Counted from the first letter of the stretch, positions 10,588 through 22,230 are shown. The stretch is 64,000 nucleotides of DNA from Calendula officinalis (GCA_963853835.1 OY970828.1:575501-639500); one strand, 5' to 3'. Numbers and translations: made by a program. The notes: generated from the letters alone by a model not told the origin.

Positions 10588-13319
10588 TGTAACATCCTAA
10601 AACTGGCCTAGATGTTTTAGGTATATTTTGATATTTGAAAATATCTATTTGACCATATGTGGAATAATTTGATTAAGTGATAAATGAATTGTTTGACCTT
10701 TTGTCCTTTTGTGATATTTTAATCAAGGGATTAAAATATCTGTTTTCTGAAATGTTTAAATGAAAATGTGATTTTTATATTTTTGGATTCTCCTTTTAAT
10801 ATCGTCTCCATAAATGTTTTCGTTTTTAAAATTGGAGCCCGTTTGGTATTTTAAATAAATTGACTATGAAAGGGACTTTTATATTGTATTTGTTTAAAAG
10901 TTGAAAAAGGTCAAGTGGGTCCCACCCCACCCCTTGACCGGCCTATTGAGGGGGAAAAGGCCCCATTGCCTTTCATTTCACTCCATCTCACTCTCTCTCT
11001 ACCGTCTCTCTCTCCCTCTCTCTAAACCACCATCATCTTCATTGTTCTTGAGGTTATCTTGAAGATCTCTTGCTCATTTCTTGTTCAATCTTTAATCCGA
11101 ACACATTTTTGGAAAGCTCTTGAGGTAAGCTTCAACCTATATGTGTTTAATTTCGATTCCATGATAGTTGTTAAATTAGGGTTTATGTGTTCTTGAGATT
11201 TGGTTGGTGATTATGGTGTTAAATGGTATGTTAAGTGTTTATACAAGGTTTGGCATGTTTTGTTGTATGGGTACAAGTGATTTAGCACAAGGTACAACCT
11301 TTTTAGCATAATGTACACATGGGTGTGTGTGTGTGTGTTCGTGTGGGTGTGTGTGTGTATCAATTGTGTGGTTTTGGTTTATGCTTCTAACTTGACTTAA
11401 TATGGGTTTTAATGTTAATGTGGGTTAAATTAAGATGTAAGAAGTGTTAATCTTGTAGAGTTGGGTAACTAGTTATGACTTGCTAGAAAGTTTGTGATTT
11501 ATGGAATTTATGTCTAGTTATGATTAATGACATGTTGGATATGTTAGTTGTGATTTAATCAACTATTGTGTTAATTGATAAAACGACTAGTTGTGATAGT
11601 GTGAGTCAAAATTGTTAGTTTTGAATTATGTTGAGATTTAGTGAAATTGATGAAGTGCTAACTAGTGTTTGGATGTTTTTAGTTAGAAATGGTTAACTAG
11701 TAAATTGGAAGTAAAATGCATGGATTGTTGGTAACTTTGAGCTCGATGAATTGTTACATGTTTATGACTTGTGAGTTATAGAGAATTTGTGCTATTTGAT
11801 GGAAATTGGAAATGTTATAGTCATATTCGGGCTTTTGACCCGTTCGGGCCATTTAGTGGTAAAATAACTTGGATTGTGAAGATGTAAGTATTTGGTTAGG
11901 ATTATGTGATTAGCAATGTTATTGGTAACATTTGGTGAATTGCAAGTTGTTTACATGATTGTAGTTGTGGATAGTATTATGGTTTTAATAATCCGGTTTT
12001 GACCCGTTTGAATGTATTACTTGCAAATGACTAGTTGACTTGCTATGTAAGTGTAGATGGTCATGACATGTTCTTATGATGGTTTAAGTGTTTGGCTATT
12101 TAGTTAGTGCAAGTATTAGTGTTAAATGTATATTTAACATTGTTTATAATTTGGTGGAATTATATACTAATTCGGTATTCCTTTGGTGTACAGGAATCGG
12201 GATCGAGACTCAGAAACATTAGATCTCTGAGTTCGACTAGTGGAAGGTTTCGGTGAGTGGGTTTAACCTCCAACTTGTGTTTGGTTACAATTAGTTTGGT
12301 ATATGCATGCTTGTTGAAAATGCAGGAAATGTACCAGCTTCAAGGAGTTCGCGACGCGAACTAGAGTTCGCGAAACGCGAACTCGAGACAGAGAATTTGG
12401 GTGATGGTCGTGACAACTTCGCGACTGAGTTCCCGAACGCGAACTCGAGTTCGCGACGCGAACCTGAGTTCGCGATTGGGAACTCTACCGTGACGTTTTT
12501 CGCAGTGTTTTTTCGTGGCTAGTCTACTTGTTATGTATGCCTAGTGTTAGGGAATACCATACATGACCTTGTGCACATAGGTGAAGAGACTTGGCTTGAC
12601 GGGTAGCTACAACTCGGTTTGATTTGGTGACCGAGGTTTGAGAAGTCAGTGCGCTGGGCAATGGGTGTCGACTAAAGGGTATCCGACCTTACCTGTATTT
12701 GTTGCATGGTCAAGGGGAGGGAGTTGCCCGGGTGTTGGTCACGAACCGCTATCGGTTACCGTGGTTTGGCCGACCATGGTTTAAGGCTCCGGCAGGACCC
12801 CGATCTTCTTGAATGAACCGGAAGCGTGTATTGAAACTTCCGTGTTCCAGCGATGACCCAACCGGAGATGTTTATTTAAACTTCCGGGTTTAAGTGATGA
12901 CCGAACCGGAGATGTTTTATAACTTCCGTGTTCTAGTGAACAGTGATACGTGGTTAGGTGGCTTTTAGATAGTAGAGATGTCTATACTAGCTTGTTGGGC
13001 TTTACAGAATTTGTAGATTATATTCATTCACTTAGCTTTGTGCTAATCCCTCCCTCGTTGAATCTTTTCAGGTGGTCGGTGCTTTGGACGGGATGATTGA
13101 CCAAGCTCAGTTGTTATGTTTTAAAAAGGAGCCATGTCGTTTAAGTGACACCGTTTAAATAATTAATGTTTTGAAGTTTATTTTGGGACATTGGTTTGTA
13201 AACCTAAACCTAAACTTATTATTATCTTTATGCTTCCGCTAAACTAACCTAGAGGATAACCTAATCGCCTTCGGGCATTTAAAAAAAAAAAAACGCTTCC
13301 TAAATTTTGCGGTGTTACA
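10588..13319 (+). repeat. Gypsy LTR 2, shared middle LTR (2732 bp)
   Basis: It serves as 3' LTR of the first unit and 5' LTR of the second. It has the full CpG cluster and all LTR 1 variants that I could compare in its 3' part. That is what a crossover in the 5' part of the LTR would give. Confidence 0.92.
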
Positions 13320-13322
13320 ACT

Positions 13323-13334
13323 TGGTATCAGAGC
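13323..13334 (+). other. Primer-binding site, unit 2
   Basis: TGGTATCAGAGC (initiator-Met tRNA complement) just after LTR 2. Confidence 0.93.
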
Positions 13335-13514
13335 TTCGGTTTGGCGATGGATACACGGGGTTGGTGTTCCATTCCCAAATCGTGGCTCAATTTTGGTCAA
13401 GCATTCCGGACGAGTGGGATTAGAGCAAATGTGAATGAAGTTAGTTTATAGTTAGTATGTAGTTACTAACGATTTAAACTAAGCTTTCGTGAGATGTTGT
13501 GTTTTGCTACAGAT

Positions 13515-14252
13515 ATGGCAGATAAAGAGAACCCGACCCCCTTGACCCCAGAAAAAGTTGCTACCTCAAGTAACACTGTGGAGACTGACCGGGAAGCACA
13601 TTTAAAGGCGTTGGAAAACGAAGTGCAAGAGTTGAGAAATCAGGTACAACAACAACAACGGCTAATCAAGGGAATGACACCCTCGATCCTTGCCACATTG
13701 CTTCTTATTCCCCCATCAACACAACCACTAGCAAATTATCCATTTCTGCCACAAATAAACCAACCCTCTCCACCTCAGATAAATCATCCACTGCCCCCTC
13801 AGGGACTTTACACATACCCCCACTTGGAAATCCCGTCACATCTAGAGTTAGGGTACCAAGGTGCCTATAAACCACCGGGAAACATGAGTTGTAAACAGAC
13901 TGTTCGTGGATCAGGACAGAAGAACCCATGGTGTCGTAAATGTAAGTCCGCCCATTTTGGGACTTGCACTGTTCAGACCATGAAATGCATGAGTTGTGGT
14001 CAACTAGGACACGAGGGTAAGGATTGCAAGCTTCCACGGGATGTATGTTGGAACTGTCAAAGTAAGGGACATGAAAGGAGTAAATGTCCTTTTGGAAAGC
14101 AAATGGATTATGGGTCAAGTGCGGTGGTGGTCGGGGAATCTTCATCAAGGGTAGAAAGGAAAAGAAAGAGTACTGACGTCACTGACCGTGACAGCTCGGG
14201 TATGTTTCATAAACTCAATACTTGTGTTTATGTAAAATTAGTAATTGAGTAG
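13515..14252 (+). CDS. Short Gag-like protein with three zinc knuckles, unit 2
   Basis: Encodes the same protein as the unit 1 copy at 7548: coiled coil, Pro/Gln-rich stretch and three zinc knuckles (CX2CX3HX3C then two CX2CX4HX4C), with no capsid core. I saw one silent difference between the copies (CGA versus CGG in the Gln/Arg stretch). The start is chosen as for copy 1. Near-identity fits a recent duplication of the unit and says little about selection. Confidence 0.85.
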   Translation: MADKENPTPLTPEKVATSSNTVETDREAHLKALENEVQELRNQVQQQQRLIKGMTPSILATLLLIPPSTQPLANYPFLPQINQPSPPQINHPLPPQGLYTYPHLEIPSHLELGYQGAYKPPGNMSCKQTVRGSGQKNPWCRKCKSAHFGTCTVQTMKCMSCGQLGHEGKDCKLPRDVCWNCQSKGHERSKCPFGKQMDYGSSAVVVGESSSRVERKRKSTDVTDRDSSGMFHKLNTCVYVKLVIE

Positions 14253-16540
14253 ATCGCTAAAAAATGGACTTGTGAAGTGTTGTGATGAACTGAACTGCTT
14301 ACCTTCGGTGTGTTATGTCACTTGAATTGGGATAATTGATTGCTTGTTGATTTGAGATACATCTTATGTGTCAGGAGTTTTGTAGATATAAGTGATGTAT
14401 GCTTACGTGTTCCTTTCATTGAAACTTGGACTAAGTTTAGAGTGACATGATGTGTGGATTAGTCTAGTTAATTAAAGTTATGAATAAATGTTATAGAAGA
14501 TTGTATTTTTTCTTGTTCGTCGGGACACATATAGTGTCTCGGTGGTTAAAGTTGCTTGTTCCATTTTGTGCAAATTGGTGATAAGTTGATTGTAACTGTT
14601 TGTTTGTTCCTTCACTTTAGGAGAAGCGAAGAGAATCGGTTGTATGTCGGTTACGGTCACAACATATGTGACCATGGATCAAATTGAGTATAATAGTAAT
14701 TATAGTAAACTTCGTGAAGGGGAAGCTTGAGATGAAAATGAATAGAATTGTATACGTGAATGGAATAGTCCAAGTAGGACTAGTGTTTGTTATGTGAAAA
14801 AGTTGAAACCTTTTGTGATATGTCGGGTCACATGTAGTGACTTGTATAGTGAGAACCAGAAATGTTTGTGCAATGTGGACAAATTAATGTTTTCTTTTGA
14901 TTGAGACAGTAATTGTGGCAGATAGTCAGTGATAAATATTGGAATGGCCTGAAATGTTATGATGCAAACCTGATTGGTTTTCTATGTTGAATTTGGATTC
15001 TGAAAAGTGACTAATGAACTGTATGTGTAGATCTTTTGAGATGACTTGTGATAGTAATAATTGGAGATAAAAGAGACTGTTAAATGATTTGCATTGATTA
15101 TGAAATTATTTGAGAAGAGTTTGAAAATGTGATTTATACTTAAATCTAGTGTTTAGATTTAAATGATTGTATGGAAATGATTTATGTTAATAAAAATTGA
15201 TCATAGCTTAAATTGATGATTTTTAAAGTGCTTAAGGCGATGTTGATGTTTTATTGATTGTAATAAAAGCTGTTGAATTGAGATTTTGAGGTTTTATGTC
15301 TTAAGAGTTATGTTTCTAGATCAAATATCATGATAGAAATGATAGAAGTTGTTTATGCTTAATTGCGAATTGAACTGATGAAATTATCTTGCTAGTTGGA
15401 TGTTAAATAAGTAAGAGTTAAAGAACGAGTTGTATGATAATTGGTCGACTTGAAGTCTAAGTAAACGTTGACCGTAATTGAAAATGCTTATTAGTCATCA
15501 CATGAGTTTGACATGTTAATGAACTGTGAATTGTATGTTTGAAATTGTTATGATAAATTTCTCAATGTTGACCCGTTAAAGGTAATTAATGTCAAGACTT
15601 GATTGGATGCATTTTGTTGCTAGACCTTGATTATGATGATAATTTTTGTTAATTGTATAAGTTGGTTTGTTAAATACTCTAACATGTTATGGAAGTAATA
15701 AAACAATTTTTGGATAATAAAACTTGTTTTGATCTGTTAGGTCACGGGTATGACTATTGGGGTATAAAAAGATGTTGCTATTTGTATTGCCATGATTGTA
15801 ATGAAATATGTGGGGGAGGCTTGAATTGTGTAAACTGTGACTAGTTTTGTCAAAACGTGCCACTTGACTTTATGAAATTGTGTCCCCCGTGTAATAGGGC
15901 CATTTAAGCTTGGAATATCATATGATTGTTAGAAGTATGTTTAGCTAGGGACTTGGTTAGTGTCACGAAGAATTGCTTGTTTTTGACCCGTTGTGCTTAG
16001 TATGCAAAATTGATGTGACTTTATGTTATGAAAGGGTAGTTTTGAGAATTAAATGATCAAGACCGGTAATTTTGAATTGGAAATTCTTAAAATTGTGGGT
16101 CGTTTAACGAGTTAAATTGTGCAAAACTGTAAATTTTCGTTAGAATAAAGAATAAAACGAGTAGGTATTTGAGAATTGAAATAAGTGTGTGACCTTGTGT
16201 ATGGAAATGATGTTGTAACTTATGCTAGTTGATTAACTGTTATGGCATGGAGAATGCTAATTTGTTATGAATGGTAAATGCTATATGAGTAATGAGACTA
16301 TTTGGAGTAAGTGTAGACTACAGGAATGAATAGATTGTTAATTGAAATGACAATGTTTTGCGGGAACATTATATGGAAAAGTTGGAATTGTTAAGTATAC
16401 TATAAAATGCATGACATATTGGATGTGATTTTGTTTGAGCATGTATACATGAAAGTGATTAGATTAGAGTTGTAGATGTATTGTGATAAATGCTTGCTAA
16501 TTGGATTTTGTTGTTGGATTCCGGGGACAGAATCCTCTTT
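14253..16540 (+). other. Non-coding internal region, unit 2
   Basis: Near-identical duplicate of 8286-10573; no pol domain. AAGGAGGGTAGAGT (16541-16554) is its polypurine-like tract before LTR 3. Confidence 0.8.
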
Positions 16541-16554
16541 AAGGAGGGTAGAGT

Positions 16555-19269
16555 TGTAACATCCTAAAACTGGCCTAGATGTTTTAGGTATATTTTGATA
16601 TTTGAAAATATCTATTTGACCATATGTGGAATAATTTGATTAAGTGATAAATGAATTGTTTGACCTTTTGTCCTTTTGTGATATTTTAATCAAGGGATTA
16701 AAATATCTGTTTTCTGAAATGTTTAAATGAAAATGTGATTTTTATATTTTTGGATTCTCCTTTTAATATCGTCTCCATAAATGTTTTCGTTTTTAAAATT
16801 GGAGCCCGTTTGGTATTTTAAATAAATTGACTATGAAAGGGACTTTTATATTGTATTTGTTTAAAAGTTGAAAAAGGTCAAGTGGGTCCCACCCCACCCC
16901 TTGACCGGCCTATTGAGGGGGAAAAGGCCCCATTGCCTTTCATTTCACTCCATCTCACTCTCTCTCTACCGTCTCTCTCTCCCTCTCTCTAAACCACCAT
17001 CATCTTCATTGTTCTTGAGGTTATCTTGAAGATCTCTTGCTCATTTCTTGTTCAATCTTTAATCCGAACACATTTTTGGAAAGCTCTTGAGGTAAGCTTC
17101 AACCTATATGTGTTTAATTTCGATTCCATGATAGTTGTTAAATTAGGGTTTATGTGTTCTTGAGATTTGGTTGGTGATTATGGTGTTAAATGGTATGTTA
17201 AGTGTTTATACAAGGTTTGGCATGTTTTGTTGTATGGGTACAAGTGATTTAGCACAAGGTACAACCTTTTTAGCATAATGTACACATGGGTGTGTGTGTG
17301 TGTGTTCGTGTGGGTGTGTGTGTGTATCAATTGTGTGGTTTTGGTTTATGCTTCTAACTTGACTTAATATGGGTTTTAATGTTAATGTGGGTTAAATTAA
17401 GATGTAAGAAGTGTTAATCTTGTAGAGTTGGGTAACTAGTTATGACTTGCTAGAAAGTTTGTGATTTATGGAATTTATGTCTAGTTATGATTAATGACAT
17501 GTTGGATATGTTAGTTGTGATTTAATCAACTATTGTGTTAATTGATAAAACGACTAGTTGTGATAGTGTGAGTCAAAATTGTTAGTTTTGAATTATGTTG
17601 AGATTTAGTGAAATTGATGAAGTGCTAACTAGTGTTTGGATGTTTTTAGTTAGAAATGGTTAACTAGTAAATTGGAAGTAAAATGCATGGATTGTTGGTA
17701 ACTTTGAGCTCGATGAATTGTTACATGTTTATGACTTGTGAGTTATAGAGAATTTGTGCTATTTGATGGAAATTGGAAATGTTATAGTCATATTCGGGCT
17801 TTTGACCCGTTCGGGCCATTTAGTGGTAAAATAACTTGGATTGTGAAGATGTAAGTATTTGGTTAGGATTATGTGATTAGCAATGTTATTGGTAACATTT
17901 GGTGAATTGCAAGTTGTTTACATGATTGTAGTTGTGGATAGTATTATGGTTTTAATAATCCGGTTTTGACCCGTTTGAATGTATTACTTGCAAATGACTA
18001 GTTGACTTGCTATGTAAGTGTAGATGGTCATGACATGTTCTTATGATGGTTTAAGTGTTTGGCTATTTAGTTAGTGCAAGTATTAGTGTTAAATGTATAT
18101 TTAACATTGTTTATAATTTGGTGGAATTATATACTAATTCGGTATTCCTTTGGTGTACAGGAATCGGGATCGAGACTCAGAAACATTAGATCTCTGAGTT
18201 CGACTAGTGGAAGGTTTCGGTGAGTGGGTTTAACCTCCAACTTGTGTTTGGTTACAATTAGTTTGGTATATGCATGCTTGTTGAAAATGCAGGAAATGTA
18301 CCAGCTTCAAGGAGTTCGCGAAACGCGAACTCGAGACAGAGAATTTGGGTGATGGTCGTGACAACTTCGCGACTGAGTTCCCGAACGCGAACTCGAGTTC
18401 GCGACGCGAACCTGAGTTCGCGATTGGGAACTCTACCGTGACGTTTTTCGCAGTGTTTTTTCGTGGCTAGTCTACTTGTTATGTATGCCTAGTGTTAGGG
18501 AATACCATACATGACCTTGTGCACATAGGTGAAGAGACTTGGCTTGACGGGTAGCTACAACTCGGTTTGATTTGGTGACCGAGGTTTGAGAAGTCAGTGC
18601 GCTGGGCAATGGGTGTCGACTAAAGGGTATCCGACCTTACCTGTATTTGTTGCATGGTCAAGGGGAGGGAGTTGCCCGGGTGTTGGTCACGAACCGCTAT
18701 CGGTTACCGTGGTTTGGCCGACCATGGTTTAAGGCTCCGGCAGGACCCCGATCTTCTTGAACGAACCGGAAGCGTGTATTGAAACTTCCGTGTTTAAGCG
18801 ATGACCCAACCGGAGATGTTTATTTAAACTTCCGGGTTTAAGTGATGACCGAACCGGAGATGTTTTATAACTTCCGTGTTCTAGTGAACAGTGATACGTG
18901 GTTAGGTGGCTTTTAGATAGTAGAGATGTCTATACTAGCTTGTTGGGCTTTACAGAATTTGTAGATTATATTCATTCACTTAGCTTTGTGCTAATCCCTC
19001 CCTCGTTGAATCTTTTCAGGTGGTCGGTGCTTTGGACGGGATGATTGACCAAGCTCAGTTGTTATGTTTTAAAAAGGAGTCATGTCGTTTAAGTAACACC
19101 GTTTAAATAATTAATGTTTTGAAGTTTATTTTGGGACATTGGTTTGTAAACCTAAACCTAAACTTATTATTATCTTTATGCTTCCGCTAAACTAACCTAG
19201 AGGATAACCTAATCGCCTTCGGACATTTAAAAAAAAAAAAAAACGCTTCCTAAATTTTGCGGGGTTACA
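16555..19269 (+). repeat. Gypsy LTR 3 (2715 bp), slightly diverged
   Basis: Same termini, except that it ends GCGGGGTTACA. It lacks about 20 bp of the CpG cluster (near 18315) that LTRs 1 and 2 keep; the loss lies between direct repeats GTTCGCGA. About seven substitutions versus LTR 1 were seen, all in the last kilobase, for example TTCCAGCG to TTTAAGCG near 18795 and GGAGCC to GGAGTC near 19078. Confidence 0.9.
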
Positions 19270-19274
19270 GCCGA

Positions 19275-19316
19275 GCTCGAGTAGCTCACGAACAGCTCGG
19301 CTCACTTACACCCCTA
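19275..19316. mobile_element. hAT-like GAGCTCG-rich element, right end
   Basis: Continues the element of 4181-4618 past the Gypsy array and ends CACTTACACCCCTA, inverted relative to the left terminus. The downstream TGTAACGCT is the second copy of the imperfect target duplication. Confidence 0.6.
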
Positions 19317-19496
19317 TGTAACGCTGATTTGACAAAATGACTTGAGCAACGATACCTATCCCTCTGAGAAGATTGTTAGCGTTGGGATCCTTAATAATAA
19401 TATTATTATTTTACAACAAAAATATAGAAAGTAATAAGATTTTTTTTGTGGGATAGAATGAGTGTAGAAAACATATATACATAGGTTTTTGCCTTG

Positions 19497-19790
19497 TCAG
19501 ACGGGTTCGGCTTTAAACCGCCGGTTTGGAACCGGTTTGAAAACAAGTTTTTAGTAAATCGGTTCTTAAAACGGTTAAAAAATAGAAAAAACGGGTTTAA
19601 ACCGGTCCGAACCGGTTTCAACCGGATACACCCTCGCTAACCAAAAAGCGGTTTAAAACCTAACTGGTTTGCTCAAAACCGGTTTTGACTTTCGTTGATC
19701 AAATCCGGTCCGGTTTTTAAACCGAAACAGTTTTCTAATAAAACCGGTTATTGCACCGATCGGTTAGAGACCGGATCTGAGATGGGCAGG
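19497..19790. repeat. AACCGGTTT-rich MITE-like repeat
   Basis: Many GGTTTAAACC / AACCGGTTT / CCGGTTTTGAC motifs in both orientations, interrupted near 19625 by a short unique stretch. This is the style of non-autonomous hAT-like repeats in plants. I could not fix the ends or a target duplication. Confidence 0.5.
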
Positions 19791-19949
19791 TGGTTCTCTC
19801 TTTTATGTTCGATTAGTGAATCTATGCGCCAACTGGTCTGCCTGGCCATATCTGGGATTGTGCGAATCATGGGTTTAAGCCTTTGGACCACGTTAGTTAT
19901 TTTTACACTAAATATTTGAAATTATTTGAATATAACAACAAAAGTTATA

Positions 19950-20227
19950 CTTCCTCCGATTCAAAATAAGTGATACACTATGGATTTCACGCTTTTTGAG
20001 ACAAAAGTTTATAATGATGATTAAATTAGATTAATTGGATGGTTAGTAGAGAATGGGTCCCACATTTTTTAAATAAAGTGAGATTAATAATGTTTAAAAG
20101 TAAAAGTAAGGGTAAAATGGTCATTTCATTTTGTTAAAGTAGATAGTTAGTGGGTGTGAGTCACACTATTTTTTTGCCAAATAAGATAATTTTTCAAAGT
20201 ATATCACTTATTTTGAATCGAAGGAAG
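19950..20227. mobile_element. Stowaway-like MITE
   Basis: Inverted termini CTTCCTCCGATTCAAAATAA and its partner ending TTATTTTGAATCGAAGGAAG, flanked by TA on both sides (19948-19949, 20228-20229). The CTYCCTCCG start is the hallmark of Tc1/mariner Stowaway MITEs. It is 278 bp and non-coding. Confidence 0.85.
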
Positions 20228-20229
20228 TA

Positions 20230-20689
20230 CTTTTAAATGATAGGTATGAGGAGGAAATTAGATGTAGAAACAATAACACGTGTTTAATGACCACCGACTA
20301 TCTAAGCTATGTTTGGTACTAGAGGGATTGAAAAGATCGAGGGTAATTTCTGAGTCTTGATGGTCTGGATTTTTCGCGTCGTTTCTGTCGTCGTGGTCGA
20401 CGGGGAAGAAAGAAATGAATTAGATTATGTGAAGATTGATATTGTAGGCGGATTTTATTGAATTTTGCAACTAATAACAAAATAAAAAATAAAATCAAAT
20501 AATATAAGGAAACTAATAATGACATATATAAGAGCTGTTTGGTTTGGTGGAATGTGATAGAATTTAAGGGAACTGGAATACAATTTCATCTTATTCCAGT
20601 GTTTGGTTAAGAAAAATGGATAAAATTGGATTCGTAAATGATAAAAACATTCTCAATCCCATCCAAATATTGATGGAATTGAATTCCAA
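20230..20689. other. Spacer with MITE-like debris
   Basis: Contains phrases such as GAGCTGTTTGGTTTGGTGGAA (from 20531) and GGAATTGAATTCC that recall MITE termini, but no clean inverted pair. Short ORFs here look like chance. Confidence 0.35.
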
Positions 20690-20699
20690 AGTAAATATA

Positions 20700-21856
20700 G
20701 AGTTGTATTCTAGGAAGTCCAAATGATTTGTCTAGTCTCAAGGGACAAATCCTAATCATTGGATCAAGATGGTCAAAATCAAATCCCCCACCTACAGACA
20801 CCGCCGGCCGCCGTCCGCCGCCGCCGGCCGGCGGTGGTGGCGGTGGTGGTGGTGGCTGACAGTGAAGGTGCTGGTGCTGGTGCTAGTGGGGGTGGTATTG
20901 ATGTATCGAAGCACATGTGCTTCACTAAAACACAACATATTACTTCGAAGCACATGTGCTTCAGGTCACGAAACACATGTGCTTCAGGTCACGAAACACA
21001 TGTGCTTCAGGTCATGAAACACATGTGCTTCAAGTCACTAAAAACATGAGTTTCTATACACACAAGGGAGCATACGAAGCACATGTGCTTGATGTTATGA
21101 AATACATGTGCTTCTCTACACATAAAAAAATCAAAACAAGTGACGAACATATCATTATGAAGCACATGTGCTTCATAAAGCCAAGCACATGTGTTTTTGT
21201 TCCTGAACACATGTAACGTACAAGCAAGTCATTTGTGTTTGAATCACGAAGCACATGTGCTTGACGTTATGAAACACATGTGCTTCACTACACGGGAAAA
21301 AAATCAAAACAAGTGACGAAGATATCATTATGAAGCACATGTGCTTCATAAAGCCAAGCACGTGTGCTTCATAAAGCCAAGCACGTGTGCTTCATAAAGC
21401 CAAGCACACGTGTTTTTGTTCCTGAACACATGTAACTTACAAGCAAGTCTGTGTTTGAATCACGAAGCACATGTGCTTGACGTTATGAAACACATGTGCT
21501 TCACTACACAGAAAAAAAATCAAAACAAGTGACGAACATATCATTATGAAGCACATGTGCTTCATAAAGCCAAGCACATGTGTTTTTGTTCCTGAACACA
21601 TGTAACTTACAAGCAATTCATTTGTCTTTAAATCACGAAGCACATGTGCTTCCAGTCACGACCACCACCACCGGTCACCACCGCCGGCGGCCACCTCCGG
21701 CCGCCGGCCGCCGCCGGCCGCCGGAGAAGCACATGTGTTTGTAGTGGTGGTGGTGGTTTTGAATCTTGATCTTGACCATTAATTTTTCTTGATCCAAGGG
21801 CTAATAAATGTCATTTGGGACTAGATAAAATTAATGTACTACCTTGAACATTTCAC
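20700..21856. mobile_element. Mutator-like element carrying a palindrome array
   Basis: A 1157-bp non-autonomous element flanked by the direct repeat AGTAAATATA (20690-20699 and 21857-21866), fitting Mutator-type duplications. The ends are imperfect inverted repeats: the left starts GAGTTGTATTCTAGGAAGTC, the right reverse-complemented starts GTGAAATGTTCAAGGTAGTA, and both run into TCTAGTC...TTGGATCAAG. Inside the termini lie mirrored (CCG)n/(GGT)n GC-rich arms (about 20800-20870 and 21660-21750), so the inverted arms reach roughly 150 bp. The centre is an array of palindromes. No transposase is encoded. It ends 265 bp before the TATA box of the SAUR gene at 22231. Confidence 0.75.
20908..21735. 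repeat. Array of GAAGCACATGTGCTTC palindromes
   Basis: About 20 copies of a 16-bp palindrome GAAGCACATGTGCTTC or variants (GAAACACATGTGCTTC, AAGCACGTGTGCTTC, AAGCACATGTGTTT). They are nested in a larger imperfect unit of about 170-230 bp repeated three times (starting near 21075, 21247 and 21473). The core CACATGTG contains the bHLH E-box CACATG and the NAC-type CATGTG on both strands; the two CACGTG variants near 21358 and 21381 are G-boxes. Being palindromic, the array yields similar Lys-His-Met-Cys-Phe-like peptides on both strands; these ORFs are artefacts. Confidence 0.92.
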
Positions 21857-21866
21857 AGTAAATATA

Positions 21867-21955
21867 ATGTAAAGACCGCTCCCTGTATTTTAGGAACAAT
21901 ACTCTATCAATAAATGTAGAAACGTTTTATATACATTAAAGACAAACGATAACCT
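21867..21955. repeat. Fragment resembling the middle of MITE family A
   Basis: Contains CCCTGTATTTTAGGAACAAT and a TATACATTAAAGAC stretch that parallel the centre of the MITE at 23537-23722. Termini are not recognisable. Confidence 0.35.
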
Positions 21956-22120
21956 AACCGGCCGATATATATATAAGCGATGATAGCTATCCACACAGAC
22001 ACATATAATCAAATTAAAAAGGATAAATATAATTATTGTAAACAGATAAATATAATTCAAAATTTAAAAGGATAAACTATGATAATGGAGATAATTGGAA
22101 TTGTACACGTACATGGAATG

Positions 22121-22129
22121 TATAAATAA
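22121..22129 (+). promoter_or_regulatory. TATA box of SAUR gene 1
   Basis: TATAAATAA about 110 bp before the start codon. The stretch CAACTTCTCATTCATC...CACACACACTAAA downstream is shared with the leader of SAUR gene 2, marking conserved promoter/5'UTR of a duplicated pair. Confidence 0.65.
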
Positions 22130-22230
22130 CCGTACTCTCGACATGTATATATATTGCACAACTTCTCATTCATCACACACACTAAATACACACATATTAT
22201 ACGCACATACTTGCATAATAAGCATAAACC

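Larger units (their letters stand above)
4619..19269 (+). mobile_element. Tandem Ty3/Gypsy-type array: three LTRs, two internal regions
   Basis: The order is LTR (4619-7352), internal (7353-10587), LTR (10588-13319), internal (13320-16554), LTR (16555-19269). The repeat period is 5969 then 5967 bp. One 5-bp target duplication GCCGA flanks the whole array (4614-4618 and 19270-19274), so it derives from one insertion that later became tandem, most simply by unequal crossing-over between LTRs. Each internal region has an initiator-Met tRNA PBS, one small Gag ORF, about 2.3 kb of non-coding DNA and a purine-rich tract. No protease, reverse transcriptase or integrase is present, so it is non-autonomous (TR-GAG/LARD style). 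Confidence 0.9.

Noticed and set aside
20759..21643. Several overlapping ORFs on both strands with repeated Lys-His-Met-Cys-Phe peptides
   Set aside because: They are translations of a palindromic DNA repeat, which necessarily reads alike on both strands; no start context or protein features.
20908..21735. CRISPR-like array
   Set aside because: Plant nuclear context; repeats are short palindromes with related spacers, inside a transposon with inverted ends. No cas genes.
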